From NCBI GenBank assembly GCA_030447245.1, contig JAUJPG010000014.1, forward strand, positions 62,110 through 98,222: a DNA stretch of 36,113 nucleotides, in the 5' to 3' direction. Both the position numbers and the translations under genes were made by a program. The notes beneath the pieces were generated by a model that was not told the DNA's origin, did no database searches, and saw only the letters and a program-made list of their open reading frames with translations. This document shows, piece after piece, positions 25,462 through 33,987 of this stretch (its first letter is position 1; each line of letters opens with the position of its first letter). Origin of the DNA: Chloroflexota bacterium. Its GTDB lineage: Bacteria > Chloroflexota > UBA6077 > JACCZL01.

Positions 25462-26901
25462 TCAGTCGAGCGGCGGGCGGTGCTGGGCCCAGGGCTGCGC
25501 GGCTTCGAAGCCGGCGGCGGCGCGGAGGACGGTCGTGTCGGCGTGCCAGCGCCCGACGATCTGGAGGCCGACTGGCAGACCGTCGCGCGTGAATCCGCAG
25601 GGCACCGTCGCGGCGGGCTGGCCGGTCAGGTTGAACGGGTAGGTGAACGGCAGCCGATCGAACATCGTCGGTGTCGGGCGGCCGGCGATCTCCCGCGGAC
25701 CCTCGTTCGGGCCAGGCTCCTTCGACCAGGCGCCGACCGGCATCTGGGGCGTCAGCAAGAGGTCGCACGTCTCGAAGAAGCGGCGGGCCTGCTCGTAGAA
25801 GGCGGTGCGGGCCAGCAGCGCCTGGCTGTGCTCGATCGCCGAGAGCCGCCTGGCGTTTGCGATCATCTGGTGCAGCGTCGCCTCGGTCCACTCCGGGCGC
25901 TCCTCGGCGCGCCCGCTCTGGCGGCCGCCCTGGCTGACTTCGTAGATCGTCTTGTGGAAGTCGCGCGGGTCCGGCCAGCCCGGGTCACGCTCCTCGATCT
26001 GACACCCGAGCTCCCGGAACCGCCGAGCGGCCGCCTCCGCGATCGAGCGCACCTCGGCATCGACCGGCGCGTACCCGAAGTCGGCGCTCCAGACCACCCG
26101 CAGGCCGGTGAGTGCCGGCACCGAACCATCGCCGTCACAGGCGGCCAGGTAGTCCTCCGGCGGGGCGTCAATCGAGAGGGGGTCGCGCGGGTCCGGCCCG
26201 GCCATCGCCTGGAGCAGCAGCGCGGCGTCGCGAACGGTCCGGGTCATCGGCCCGTTGTGCGCGCGCGCCGCCCAGATGTCGGTCGTCGGGGCGAACGGAA
26301 CCCGACCGAACGACGGCTTGAAGCCGAACACGCCGCACAGCGCGGCCGGTATGCGGATCGACCCGGCGCCATCGGAGCCATGCGCGAGCGGCCCGAGGCC
26401 GGCCGCCACCGCGGCGCCGGCGCCGCCCGACGATGCGCCGGAGGTGCGGTCGAGCCGCCAGGGGTTGCTGCACGGCGGCCCGAGGAAGTTGTCGCACATG
26501 TCCTTGTAGCCGAAGTTCGGGGTGTTCGTTTTGCCGAGCAGCACGCCCCCGCTCTTCTTCAGCCGCTCGGCCACCACCCCGTCCTCCTCGGGCACGTGGT
26601 GCTCGAACCACTTCGACCCGAACGTCGTCCGAACGCCCGCCGTCGGCTCCAGGTCCTTCAGCGAATACGGGATGCCGTCCAGCGGCCCCAACAGCTCACC
26701 CCTCGCTGCCCGTCCCTCGGATGCCCTCGCCTGCTCGCGCGCCAGGTCGGCGGTCACCGTCAGATAGGCGTTCAGCCGCGGGTTCAACCGCTCGATCCGC
26801 GCGAGCACCGCGTCGGTGATCTCGACCGGCGACAGCTCGCGTGCTCGGATCATGCGGCCCAAATCGGTCGCCGCTGTGTAACACAGATCGGTGGCGTCCA
26901 C
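25462..26901 (-). CDS. Amidase signature family hydrolase
   Basis: The 479-residue product carries the Ser-cisSer-Lys triad: Lys82 in PYSLKDLE, cis-Ser157 in TSGASSGGAGAAVAAG, and the nucleophile Ser181 in GSDGAGSIRIPAALCGVFGF. The C-terminal TYPFNLTGQPAATVPCG segment is also typical. It hydrolyses an amide or carries out a related amidotransfer; without GatB/GatC beside it, a GatA role is unlikely and a catabolic amidase is favoured. The start is GTG 26901 with AAGGAGG five bases upstream. It is a single gene; the DUF2171-type gene upstream on the same strand ends about 160 bp away. No signal peptide. Confidence 0.92.
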   Translation of the reverse strand: MDATDLCYTAATDLGRMIRARELSPVEITDAVLARIERLNPRLNAYLTVTADLAREQARASEGRAARGELLGPLDGIPYSLKDLEPTAGVRTTFGSKWFEHHVPEEDGVVAERLKKSGGVLLGKTNTPNFGYKDMCDNFLGPPCSNPWRLDRTSGASSGGAGAAVAAGLGPLAHGSDGAGSIRIPAALCGVFGFKPSFGRVPFAPTTDIWAARAHNGPMTRTVRDAALLLQAMAGPDPRDPLSIDAPPEDYLAACDGDGSVPALTGLRVVWSADFGYAPVDAEVRSIAEAAARRFRELGCQIEERDPGWPDPRDFHKTIYEVSQGGRQSGRAEERPEWTEATLHQMIANARRLSAIEHSQALLARTAFYEQARRFFETCDLLLTPQMPVGAWSKEPGPNEGPREIAGRPTPTMFDRLPFTYPFNLTGQPAATVPCGFTRDGLPVGLQIVGRWHADTTVLRAAAGFEAAQPWAQHRPPLD

Positions 26902-27062
26902 GATGCCCTCCTTGGAGCGACTGGCAAGAGGCGGGAGGCGAGCGCGGGGTGGGACGGTGGGAGCCGATCTGACCGGTCCTCAATCAGCCTAAGTGCAAGA
27001 GCGCCGATGTGCCGCTGGGCTCGCTCGGGCGCGTCTGTCGGTCGGTAGTGCCGAGGTGAGGT

Positions 27063-27405
27063 TCACGATGCCTGTCCCCCGGCGGAGGGCGAGCGCGAGC
27101 CGTACAGCTCCTGGACCTCGCTGGCCCGGGGGCCGCGCTTGGCCTGCTGCGTGGCCGGGGACGGGGGCTCGCCCCAGGGCATCTGCCCCATGACCAGCTT
27201 GGGCACGTTGATGAACACCTCGGTCCCGGCCCCGCCGGACCACCGCCTCAAGGGGGATGTAGGTGTCCTTCTCGAAGATCAGTCCGCGCGGCACGCGGAG
27301 ATAGGCCTCGGTCTCTCGCTCGCCTCGACAACCTCCTCGACCGTGCCAATCTCGCCGCGGTCGGAGCCGCGCACCGTGTCGCCCCGGCCGCGCGCACACA
27401 GTCTC
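27063..27405 (-). CDS. DUF2171-type (PRC-barrel-like) small protein, two frame changes
   Basis: Successive frames give DTVRGSDRGEIGTVEEVVEA, then AYLRVPRGLIFEKDTYIPLE, then TEVFINVPKLVMGQMPWGEP, ending at TGA 27063-27065. The order matches short proteins with a beta-barrel that reads like a PRC-barrel/DUF2171 domain. Their function is unknown and they are often stress-related. Two one-base changes, near 27315 and 27247, join the frames. No clean start was found; it begins close to the end of the isochorismatase-like gene, so coupling is possible. Confidence 0.55.
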
Positions 27406-28096
27406 TTGCAGTGTGGCGTCCACGACGGCCAGGAACTCGTCGACGTCCAGCACGGCGTTGGCGATGAGCGGGTAGCTCAGGTGGACGGACGCCTCGTAGC
27501 CGGGGATGCTTTCGCCCCGATCGCGTCCGCGAGGAAGGTGACGTCGTAGCCCTCCTCCATGGCGTGCCGCCCGGGTGCTCTCGCAGCACAGGCTCGCCGT
27601 CATCCCGGCGATCACCAGGTGGGTGGTCCCCAGGCGCCGGAGGTGGTCCGGCAGGTCCGTCTCGAAGACGTCGATCCCCTTGTGTGGCAGGAGCACCGTC
27701 TCGTCCTCGCGCGGCCGCAGGTCGGGGTGGAAGTCGGCCCCCAGCTGCCGGCCAGGAACATCTTGCGCTCGAACATGAGGCGGTTGATCCCGGATCGGCG
27801 CTGCAGCGCCCGCTCGGCGTAGTCCTCCTCGATGAAGGCCATCGGGCCGAACAGGACTGGGATGCCCCGCACGCGCGCCCCCTCGATGGCAGCCTTCAGG
27901 TGGCCCACCACGTCGTGCATCTTGACCGTGTTCTTGGCCAGCTCCCAGGCGGCGCCGCCCTCGGAGAGGAAGTCGTTCACCGGGTCGATCACCAGCAGCG
28001 CGGTCCGATCAGGCGGGTAGCTGAGCCGTTCCTCCCCTTGGGCAGGTAGGTCGCGCCGTCCTTGCCGTCGCGCCCGAATGCATCCGTATCCAGCAT
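27395..28096 (-). CDS. Isochorismatase-like cysteine hydrolase, several frame changes
   Basis: Family landmarks in order are TALLVIDPVNDFLSEGG (first Asp of the triad), HPDLRPREDETVLLPHKGID (basic/Lys region), then LGTTHLVIAGMTASLCCEST with the nucleophile cysteine and SYPLIANAVLDVDEFL. This is the fold of nicotinamidase and isochorismatase enzymes. The ATG at 28096 opens MLDTDAFGRDGKDGATYLPK, GGAGG ten bases upstream; one base is needed near 28035 to reach EERLSYPPDRTALLV. Another change near 27745 joins FLAGSWG to ADFHPDL, and another near 27560 joins ESTGRHAMEEGYDVTFLAD. The end is uncertain. It lies just after a gene of unknown function on the same strand. Confidence 0.7.
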
Positions 28097-28170
28097 GCCC
28101 ACCCATCCTCCATGCGGAGCGACGCTGCCGCCGCCCTGTCCATTATCCGCGCCTCGAGCGGGTTCCGCGC

Positions 28171-28890
28171 CTACCCGCTCGGGGTCCGCCCTCGGAGCCG
28201 GGTCACCATGTCCTTGATCTTCCCGGCGGTCTGGCGGGCCATCGCCCCGGCGATGATGGACTCGTCGGGTCCTCCGTTCCGCCCTGCGGGACCGCGAACT
28301 GGAGCCGCTCGGCGTAGGGCGGGGCGTCCCATCACGTGCCCTGCGGCGTTCTCTGCGTAGACCTTCCGCGCCTCCTCGACGCTCTTGCTGCCAGTGACGA
28401 TGTCGTGCATCAGGTTCAGCGTCAGGATGTTCGCCCACCCGCGTCGCACCGGGCCGCCGCCTCGCCCGCGGTGCGGTCAATCAGGCAGCTGCCGTCGAAA
28501 GCGGCAATCTCGTCGGCCTTGTCGATGGGCACCGCGTAGTCGATCCACTGGGTGAGGAAGTCGCTGTGCGGGCTGGTTGTGCACGAGCACGTCGCGGGTC
28601 ACCAGCGTCTGCTTCCAGGGGCCGTTGCCGTACCAGAACAGCTTGGTGTGCGTGGCCTCGTTCGGCGGCCCGTACTGCTCCAGCATCTGCTCCGCCGCCG
28701 TCCTGGAGGCCTCAGGCCACTCCGCGATGAGCGCCTCGACCTCGGCCAGGGGCGCCGTGTAGCGGGCACCCTCGGCGGTCTCGTGCTCGCCGCGCAGCTT
28801 GTGCCCCATCGCGTCTGCTGTCGCGCCGGCCAGCGCCGCCATCCGCTCGCCGGCCTCAACATCCGCGGGTCCTCGCTCTCGTTCGGTCAC
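28171..28890 (-). CDS. Conserved protein of unknown function, three frame changes
   Basis: The start is GTG 28890, with GGAGGTG about eight bases upstream. The product contains AAEQMLEQYGPPNEATHTKL, WYGNGPWKQTLVTRDVLVHN, then in other frames DFLTQWIDYAVPIDKADEIA, FDGSCLIDRTAGEAAARC and NILTLNLMHDIVTGSKSVEE. I recall this pattern (a GPPNE followed by WxNNGPWK, an HNFPxPHxDFLxQ motif, and a later ERTAGE and CD) from conserved proteins of unknown function in environmental bacteria. No signal peptide or membrane span is present. Frame changes lie near 28570, 28445 and 28300. It is followed immediately by the isochorismatase-like gene and probably shares its transcript. Confidence 0.6.
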
Positions 28891-28987
28891 GACCTGCACC
28901 TCCGTCCGTGCACCGCACGCGTGCAAGAGTTGTACCGACCTGCGCTCCACGGATGCTCCCCCGAAGACTGATCACGCGTCCGGGGCC

Positions 28988-29774
28988 TCAACCCGCCGGC
29001 ACGGCGATCAGCATCAGCCCCGCCAGGATCGTCACAGTCACCAGGGTGCCGCGGACCACTGCGAGCGGGGCTCGTCCGGGGTGTAGCGGGCGCCGACGAA
29101 TGTGCCAACCGAAAGTCCGAGAACCACGCTGGCCAGCAAACGGCCATCCTGCTGGCCGCCCTGCGCGAACCGGACGGCCGCCGAGACTCATGAGCCCCAG
29201 CGCCAGCATGGCCGTCCCGATCGAGCGGCGCAGGCTGAGTCGCTTGACGACGAGCAGCCCCACCTGAATCCAGGAGCGACCCCGATGCTCAGAAAGCCGG
29301 ACATCGCCCCGCAGATGAGTCCAATAGCGACCGAGCCGGGTAATCCGCGCCAGGCTATCCAGGAGGGCGTCTCGCTCGCTCCGCGCCGAGTAACCCGCTC
29401 GGCGACGCGTGATCGCACGAACAGCGCCCCGCTCGCTGCCATCAGGACCAGCCCGCTCAGCACTTTGAGCTCGGCTGCCCCGTGGCCAGCGCCAACCTGC
29501 CACCCGCGTACGCTCCGACGACCCCGGCCAGGCCGACCTGCCAGCCGATCGCCGGATCGACGTTGCCCTCGCGGAAGTGACTCCAGGACCCTGATACGCT
29601 GGAGGTGAACATCGCCCCGAGCGCCGTCCCGAACGCCAGGTGGACGGGTATTCCGAACAGTCCGACCAGGAGCGCCGTCACCAGACCGGCCCCGCCCAGG
29701 CCGATGAAGCCCAGGAGCAGGCCCGCGGTCAGCATCGAGGCGGTGATCGACACATCGAGAAAAGGCACGCTCAA
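28988..29774 (-). CDS. TSUP (TauE/SafE-type) sulfite/organosulfonate exporter family permease, frame broken
   Basis: The first segment (LTAGLLLGFIGLGGAGLVTA, then HLAFGTALGAMFTSSVSGSW) and GYAGGRLAL-like helices fit the N-terminal half of TSUP permeases. The second half, in another frame, has FLSIGVAPGF and further helices up to LMLIAVPAG at 28988. These proteins have about eight spans and move small sulfur or organic anions across the membrane. One change near 29460 joins GQPSSKC to LSGLVLMAASGAL; another lies near 29265. The start is TTG 29774 or GTG 29768. It ends about 100 bp before the gene of unknown function on the same strand. Confidence 0.72.
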
Positions 29775-29935
29775 CCTGCCGTGAACGGGGCGCTAGCGGG
29801 CATCACATCGTTCCAGGGCTAGCACATCCTATGTTGGGGTGAAGCAATTGACCGAAATCCCCGGACCGCGCCCCCCTACGCGTTGTCCATAGCACCCTCT
29901 AGCGGCGCCGCTGACCACGATGCGGCCACAAGATT

Positions 29936-30511
29936 GGGACGGCTCTGGCGATCATCGAGTTGCTCACCGATCCCAGATCTGGAGGAGTCCGTGCCGGCCC
30001 TACCAGCATGCCTGCTGGAGCCAGTCTGGCTCCAGTTCGCCGCCGCGTCCAGGAGCGAGCCGCCGCCGTGCTGATGGAGCGGGTGCATACCCTCGCGCTG
30101 GAGGCGTACGAGCGGATGATCGGCCTGGACCTGGAGGACCTGGCCCCCGATGGCTGACTCACCAAGGCACCGTGCGGGAGAGGTGGCGGGGCGCTCGCCC
30201 GCGGACCCCGGCAAGCAGGGCCTCAAGCGCTCAATCGTGACGGACGGCGGCGGTGTCCCGCTGCACGTGGTCGCGGCCGCGCCAATCGGCCCGATGCGCC
30301 GCTGCTGGCGGGGAGTCGCTGGAGGGTCGAGCGGACCCACGCCTGGATGAATGGCTACGGCATGCTGCGCCGCTGCACCGAGAAGCGCCGCGCGGTGGCC
30401 GACTACTACCTGTTCCTGGCTGCCGCGCTGGTCGTCGTCCGCCAGCTGATCCAGCGCCTCCGCGCCCGCTACCGCTGGCCCTCACGCCCCACCACCCGCC
30501 GCCTCAAGTAG
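29936..30511 (+). mobile_element. IS5-family transposase, internally deleted remnant
   Basis: Three separated parts of one transposase survive. The N-terminus reads VPALPACLLEPVWLQFAA. The middle part reads ALEAYERMIGLDLEDLAPDG and later GRSPADPGKQGLKRSIVTDG. The C-terminus reads WRVERTHAWMNGYGMLRRCT, running to TAG 30511. The stretches between them are absent, including the second catalytic aspartate region; ANRPDAPLLAGS is fused directly to the RW-VERT block. At least two deletions, plus frame changes near 30150 and 30290, rule out an active enzyme. Terminal inverted repeats were not identified. It could only be moved by a complete relative elsewhere. Confidence 0.72.
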
Positions 30512-30640
30512 CGCCTATTGCCGGTCGCTCCAGGGCGTCCGGGTATCCTGGCCGGCGCAGACGTGCCCATGATGGCCCGTCCACGGTGCATCGGGCAAGC
30601 GTCAAGAGCACCGTCCCCACATGGCGGAGGCGGGCGGCGA

Positions 30641-32002
30641 CTATCCCGGCAGCCCCTCCTGGACCTCGGCCAGCGAGGCGTCGAGGATATCGCACATCTC
30701 GTCCACGTCGGCGCGGGTGGCGACCAGCGGCGGACTGAGGGCGACGAAGTCGTTCCCGCAACGGAAGATCAGGCCACGCTCGCGCGCGGCGCGCTCAACC
30801 CGTTTGCCGGGCTTGATCTCGGTCGGGAAGGCAGCGCGGGTCTGGCGGTCGGCCGCGAACACCAGCCCCTGGAGCAGGCCAGCCCCCTGGACGGTGCCGA
30901 TCATCGGGTAGCTGGCCTGCATCGCCACCAGGCGCTCGCGCATCCGCTCACCCATCTGTCGAGCGTGCTCGACCAATCCTAGCTCGACCATCTGACGGAC
31001 CGCGGCCAGGCCGGCGGCGCAGGCCACCGGGTTTCCGCCGTAGGTGTGGCCGTGGTGGAACTCGACCCGCTCTTCGGCGCGGCCGAGAAAGGCGCGGTTG
31101 ACGTGGTCCTGGATCAAGACCGCCGCGAGCGGGGCGTACCCGCTGGACATGCCTTTGCCGCAGCAGAGCAGGTCCGGCACGACGCCGTAGTAGTCCGCGC
31201 CGAAGTTGGTCCCGAGGCGTCCGAACCCGGTGATGATCTCGTCGAAGATCAACAGCACGTTGTAGCGGTCGCAGGTCTCGCGGAGCCGTTCGAAGAACTC
31301 CCGCGGCGGTACGACGAACCCCGCAGAGGAGATCGAGATCGGCTCCATGATGACCGCCGCGACCGTCTCGGGGTCCTCGGCCGCGATCGTCCTGTCGAGG
31401 ATCTCCGCGCAGGTGATCCCGCAATCGTCCTCGTAGCGCTTGCCGTAGGGGCAGTGATAGCAGTCTGGCGGGTGGACGTGGAGGAACCCGCCAAGCAGTG
31501 GCTCGAAGACCGACTTGCGCTCCCAGCCGCCGCCCGCCGACAGCGCGCCCATCGTTCCGCCGTGATAGGCACCGTACTTGGCGATCACCTTGTACTTGCG
31601 CGAGTGGCCGGTCTGCTGGTGGTATTGTCGGGCCATTTTCATCGCCGCCTCGGTCGCCTCGGAGCCGCCGGACAGCAGCTTGACCGCCCCGAACCCCGGC
31701 GGCGCGAAGTCGAGGAGTGCCCGCGCGAGCTCGATCGCGGCCGGGTTGGTGCCGTGGAGCGGTGGCGCGAAGGCCAGCCTCTGGAGCTGCGCGGTCATCG
31801 CGTCGACGATCGCCCGATTGCCGTGGCCCAGGCTGACGGTGAAGACGCCGGCTAGGCCATCGATGTACTCGCGCCCATCGGTGTCGCGGATCCGGATGCC
31901 GTCCGCCTCGGCGACGACGAACGGGTCGCGCGCGAATTCCTCCATCTGCATGAAGTCGAGGACCAGGCCGGACACGTCGTGATGCGGTGCAGCGTCGAGC
32001 AT
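30641..32002 (-). CDS. Class III PLP-dependent aminotransferase
   Basis: The 453-residue enzyme has the fold-type I class III landmarks: SGGSEATEAAMKMARQYH (phosphate-binding loop), an aromatic stacking site in AYHGGTMGAL, LIFDEIITGFGRLG (Asp254 to the PLP nitrogen) and CCGKGMSSGYAPLA (Lys283 Schiff base). A cysteine cluster CYHCPYGKRYEDDC is known in one branch of the family. It moves an amino group between an omega-amino or alpha-amino donor and a keto acid; the substrate is not given by sequence. The ATG at 32002 has GGAGGGG eight bases upstream. It is the last gene of the SDR-amidohydrolase-aminotransferase operon, 34 bp after the amidohydrolase stop. Confidence 0.92.
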   Translation of the reverse strand: MLDAAPHHDVSGLVLDFMQMEEFARDPFVVAEADGIRIRDTDGREYIDGLAGVFTVSLGHGNRAIVDAMTAQLQRLAFAPPLHGTNPAAIELARALLDFAPPGFGAVKLLSGGSEATEAAMKMARQYHQQTGHSRKYKVIAKYGAYHGGTMGALSAGGGWERKSVFEPLLGGFLHVHPPDCYHCPYGKRYEDDCGITCAEILDRTIAAEDPETVAAVIMEPISISSAGFVVPPREFFERLRETCDRYNVLLIFDEIITGFGRLGTNFGADYYGVVPDLLCCGKGMSSGYAPLAAVLIQDHVNRAFLGRAEERVEFHHGHTYGGNPVACAAGLAAVRQMVELGLVEHARQMGERMRERLVAMQASYPMIGTVQGAGLLQGLVFAADRQTRAAFPTEIKPGKRVERAARERGLIFRCGNDFVALSPPLVATRADVDEMCDILDASLAEVQEGLPG

Positions 32003-32036
32003 CGGTTGCCCCTCCAGGCGGCGGGCGTTCCTGACG

Positions 32037-32924
32037 TTAGCCCAGCCCCAGCAACGTCAGGGTATCCCGTTCGACGATCCGGTGCAGCGCCTCCTCGGGG
32101 ACGCGCGGCAGACCCGTGCCTTCGACCACCCGGTTGACGGCCAGCAGCCCGTCGATCGTCTCGCGCGGGGTCGTCACCGGATAGTCGCTGCCGAGCAGCA
32201 GCTTGTCCAGGACGTTCCACTCGGTGGCCAGGCGGAGCCCCCCGTACTGCGACCAGGGACGGTAGAACTGGGCCGAGACGTCGGCATAGACGTGGGGATG
32301 CTTGCGGATGACCGCGATCGTGTCGGCGTGCCAGGGGTGGCCGAGGTGGGCCATCACGATGCGCAGCTCCGGGAAGGCGATCGCCACCTCGTCCATCACC
32401 AGCGGGTGGGCGTAGCGGAGCGGCGCCGTCCGCATCGGCGAGGTGCCCTGGTGGAACACGATCGGTAGCCCCAGGCGCTGGGCCGTCTCGAAGACCGAGA
32501 ATGCCGGCTCGCCGAGCGGATCAAAGTCCTGGTAGTTCGGTCCGAGCTTGATGCCCCGCAGGCCGAGATCCTGGGCGCAGCGCTCGATCTCCTCGACAAC
32601 GCCATCCTCGTCGGGGTGGACCGACATGAACCCGATCAGCTTGTCCGGGTAGGCGCGGGCGAACGCGGCCGTTCGGCTGTTGACGTCGGTCTCGTCGTCA
32701 TAGCGGAATCCGGTGCCTTCTCGACCGGCCGCCTCCGCGCCGTCGATCAGGCGGATTCCGAACACGCACGCTCGGTCGACCGGCTCCATCGCTGCCAGGT
32801 AGTCGTCCCAGCTCACCGCGGCCTCGACCACCCGGTCCGGCCGCCAGAGCGCGTTTGGCTGGCGCTCGGACGCGGGCACCGGCGTACGATGGGTCGGAGT
32901 GTGGGTGTGGACGTCGACGATCAT
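32037..32924 (-). CDS. Amidohydrolase family (Amidohydro_2) metal-dependent hydrolase or decarboxylase
   Basis: The TIM-barrel metal ligands are visible: DVHTHT (His6, His8), VFHQG (His158), AHLGHPW (His193/His196) and GSDYP (Asp247). This set matches the ACMSD-like group, which includes decarboxylases of aromatic or acyl acids as well as lactone hydrolases. Length is 295 residues, complete. The first residues MIVDVHTH leave no room for a signal peptide, so it is cytoplasmic. It lies between the SDR gene (40 bp before it) and the aminotransferase gene (34 bp after), so the three enzymes probably act in one pathway. Confidence 0.88.
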   Translation of the reverse strand: MIVDVHTHTPTHRTPVPASERQPNALWRPDRVVEAAVSWDDYLAAMEPVDRACVFGIRLIDGAEAAGREGTGFRYDDETDVNSRTAAFARAYPDKLIGFMSVHPDEDGVVEEIERCAQDLGLRGIKLGPNYQDFDPLGEPAFSVFETAQRLGLPIVFHQGTSPMRTAPLRYAHPLVMDEVAIAFPELRIVMAHLGHPWHADTIAVIRKHPHVYADVSAQFYRPWSQYGGLRLATEWNVLDKLLLGSDYPVTTPRETIDGLLAVNRVVEGTGLPRVPEEALHRIVERDTLTLLGLG

Positions 32925-32964
32925 CGGACCTGCTCCTCAGAGTCTTGTTCGTCCAGGTCTGCTC

Positions 32965-33732
32965 TTACGGGCCCTTCACCACCTGACCGCCGTCGATCAC
33001 CATGATGTGCCCGGTGGTCCACGCCGATTCGTCGGCGCCGAAGTAGACCGCGGCGTGTGCGATCTCCTCCGGCTCGCCGACCCGCCGCATCGGCACGCGC
33101 TGGCTGGACCGTTCGAGGCGCGCCCCGCCGTCGAGCGCCGGGTCCATCATCTCGGGGTTCATCGGCGTCCGCACCGCGCCAGGGCAGATGCAGTTGACGC
33201 GAATGTTGTGCGGGGCGTAGTCGTAGGCCGCCTGGCGCGTAAGCTGAATGATGCCGCCCTTGGCAGCGGCATACGCGGCGAAGCTCTCGAAGGCGACCAG
33301 CCCCTGGACTGAGGCCGTGTTGATGATCGAGCCGCTGCCCTGCGCGAGCATGTGCGGCAGGGCGTACTTCATCCCGCGGAAGACGCTTCCCAGGTTGACG
33401 CTCAGGCAGCGAGTCCAGTCCTCTTCGGTCGTTTCGTGGACCTTCCCGTAGAAGTTCACCCCCACGTTGTTGAACATGACGTCGATCCGCCCGTGCGCTC
33501 GGACGGCGCTCTCGACTAGCCCCTCCACGTCGCTCGCGCGGGTCACGTCACACCGAACATACGTGCCCTTGGCTCCGGTGTCGCGGATCATCCGGACCGT
33601 GTGCTCGGCCTCCTCGTCGTTGACGTCCCCGATGACCACGCTCGCGCCCTCCCGGCCGAACAGCACGGCCGACGCCCGACCAATGCCAGTGGCAGCGCCG
33701 GTAATCACGGCGACCTTCCCTTTCAAGCGCAC
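32965..33732 (-). CDS. Short-chain dehydrogenase/reductase, first gene of a three-gene operon
   Basis: The 255-residue product has TGAATGIG (residues 11-18) for NAD(P), FNNVG (88-92), INTASVQG with the active serine and the catalytic YAAAK (Tyr154, Lys158), and ends with the usual SAWTTGHIMVIDGG. It is a classical SDR of FabG-like size; the real substrate is unknown. The GTG at 33732 is chosen because AGGAGG lies nine bases upstream. The frame stays open to 33843, but that part lacks conservation. The amidohydrolase follows 40 bp downstream. A 20-bp GC palindrome lies about 65 bp upstream. Confidence 0.92.
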   Translation of the reverse strand: MRLKGKVAVITGAATGIGRASAVLFGREGASVVIGDVNDEEAEHTVRMIRDTGAKGTYVRCDVTRASDVEGLVESAVRAHGRIDVMFNNVGVNFYGKVHETTEEDWTRCLSVNLGSVFRGMKYALPHMLAQGSGSIINTASVQGLVAFESFAAYAAAKGGIIQLTRQAAYDYAPHNIRVNCICPGAVRTPMNPEMMDPALDGGARLERSSQRVPMRRVGEPEEIAHAAVYFGADESAWTTGHIMVIDGGQVVKGP

Positions 33733-33987
33733 CCGATCTGCCCTCCTCGTGGCTCTCCGATAAGCGCCTGACCTCTCACGCAGCGCTCCTTCGTCAGCGG
33801 CCCCGCCGGCGGGGCCGTGAACGACACCCCGCGGGTACGGCACCGCGGCGGCGCAAGGGCCAGCCCGGTCGGCCGCCGGGTACGCCGCGACTGTCCGTGC
33901 CGGGCTCGTCCACGTTGCCCATCACGCCGACGATGATACGCGCAGCAGGTGGCAGAACCGCCCACCCGGTAACACGTTCCAAGAGCG
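33733..33987. other. Divergent promoter region between the SDR operon and the GH5-like gene
   Basis: About 250 bp between the divergent starts. It includes the palindrome at 33798-33817. No -35/-10 pair could be chosen with confidence on either strand. Confidence 0.4.
33798..33817. repeat. Perfect 20-bp GC palindrome in the divergent intergenic region
   Basis: CGGCCCCGCC (33798-33807) followed by its exact reverse complement (33808-33817). It is perfectly two-fold symmetric without spacer and could be an operator or a small hairpin. No T-run follows on either side. Confidence 0.6.

Noticed and set aside
25480..27048. A 522-codon plus-strand frame across the amidase gene
   Set aside because: Antisense to a complete amidase with its catalytic triad; the frame has no recognisable motif.
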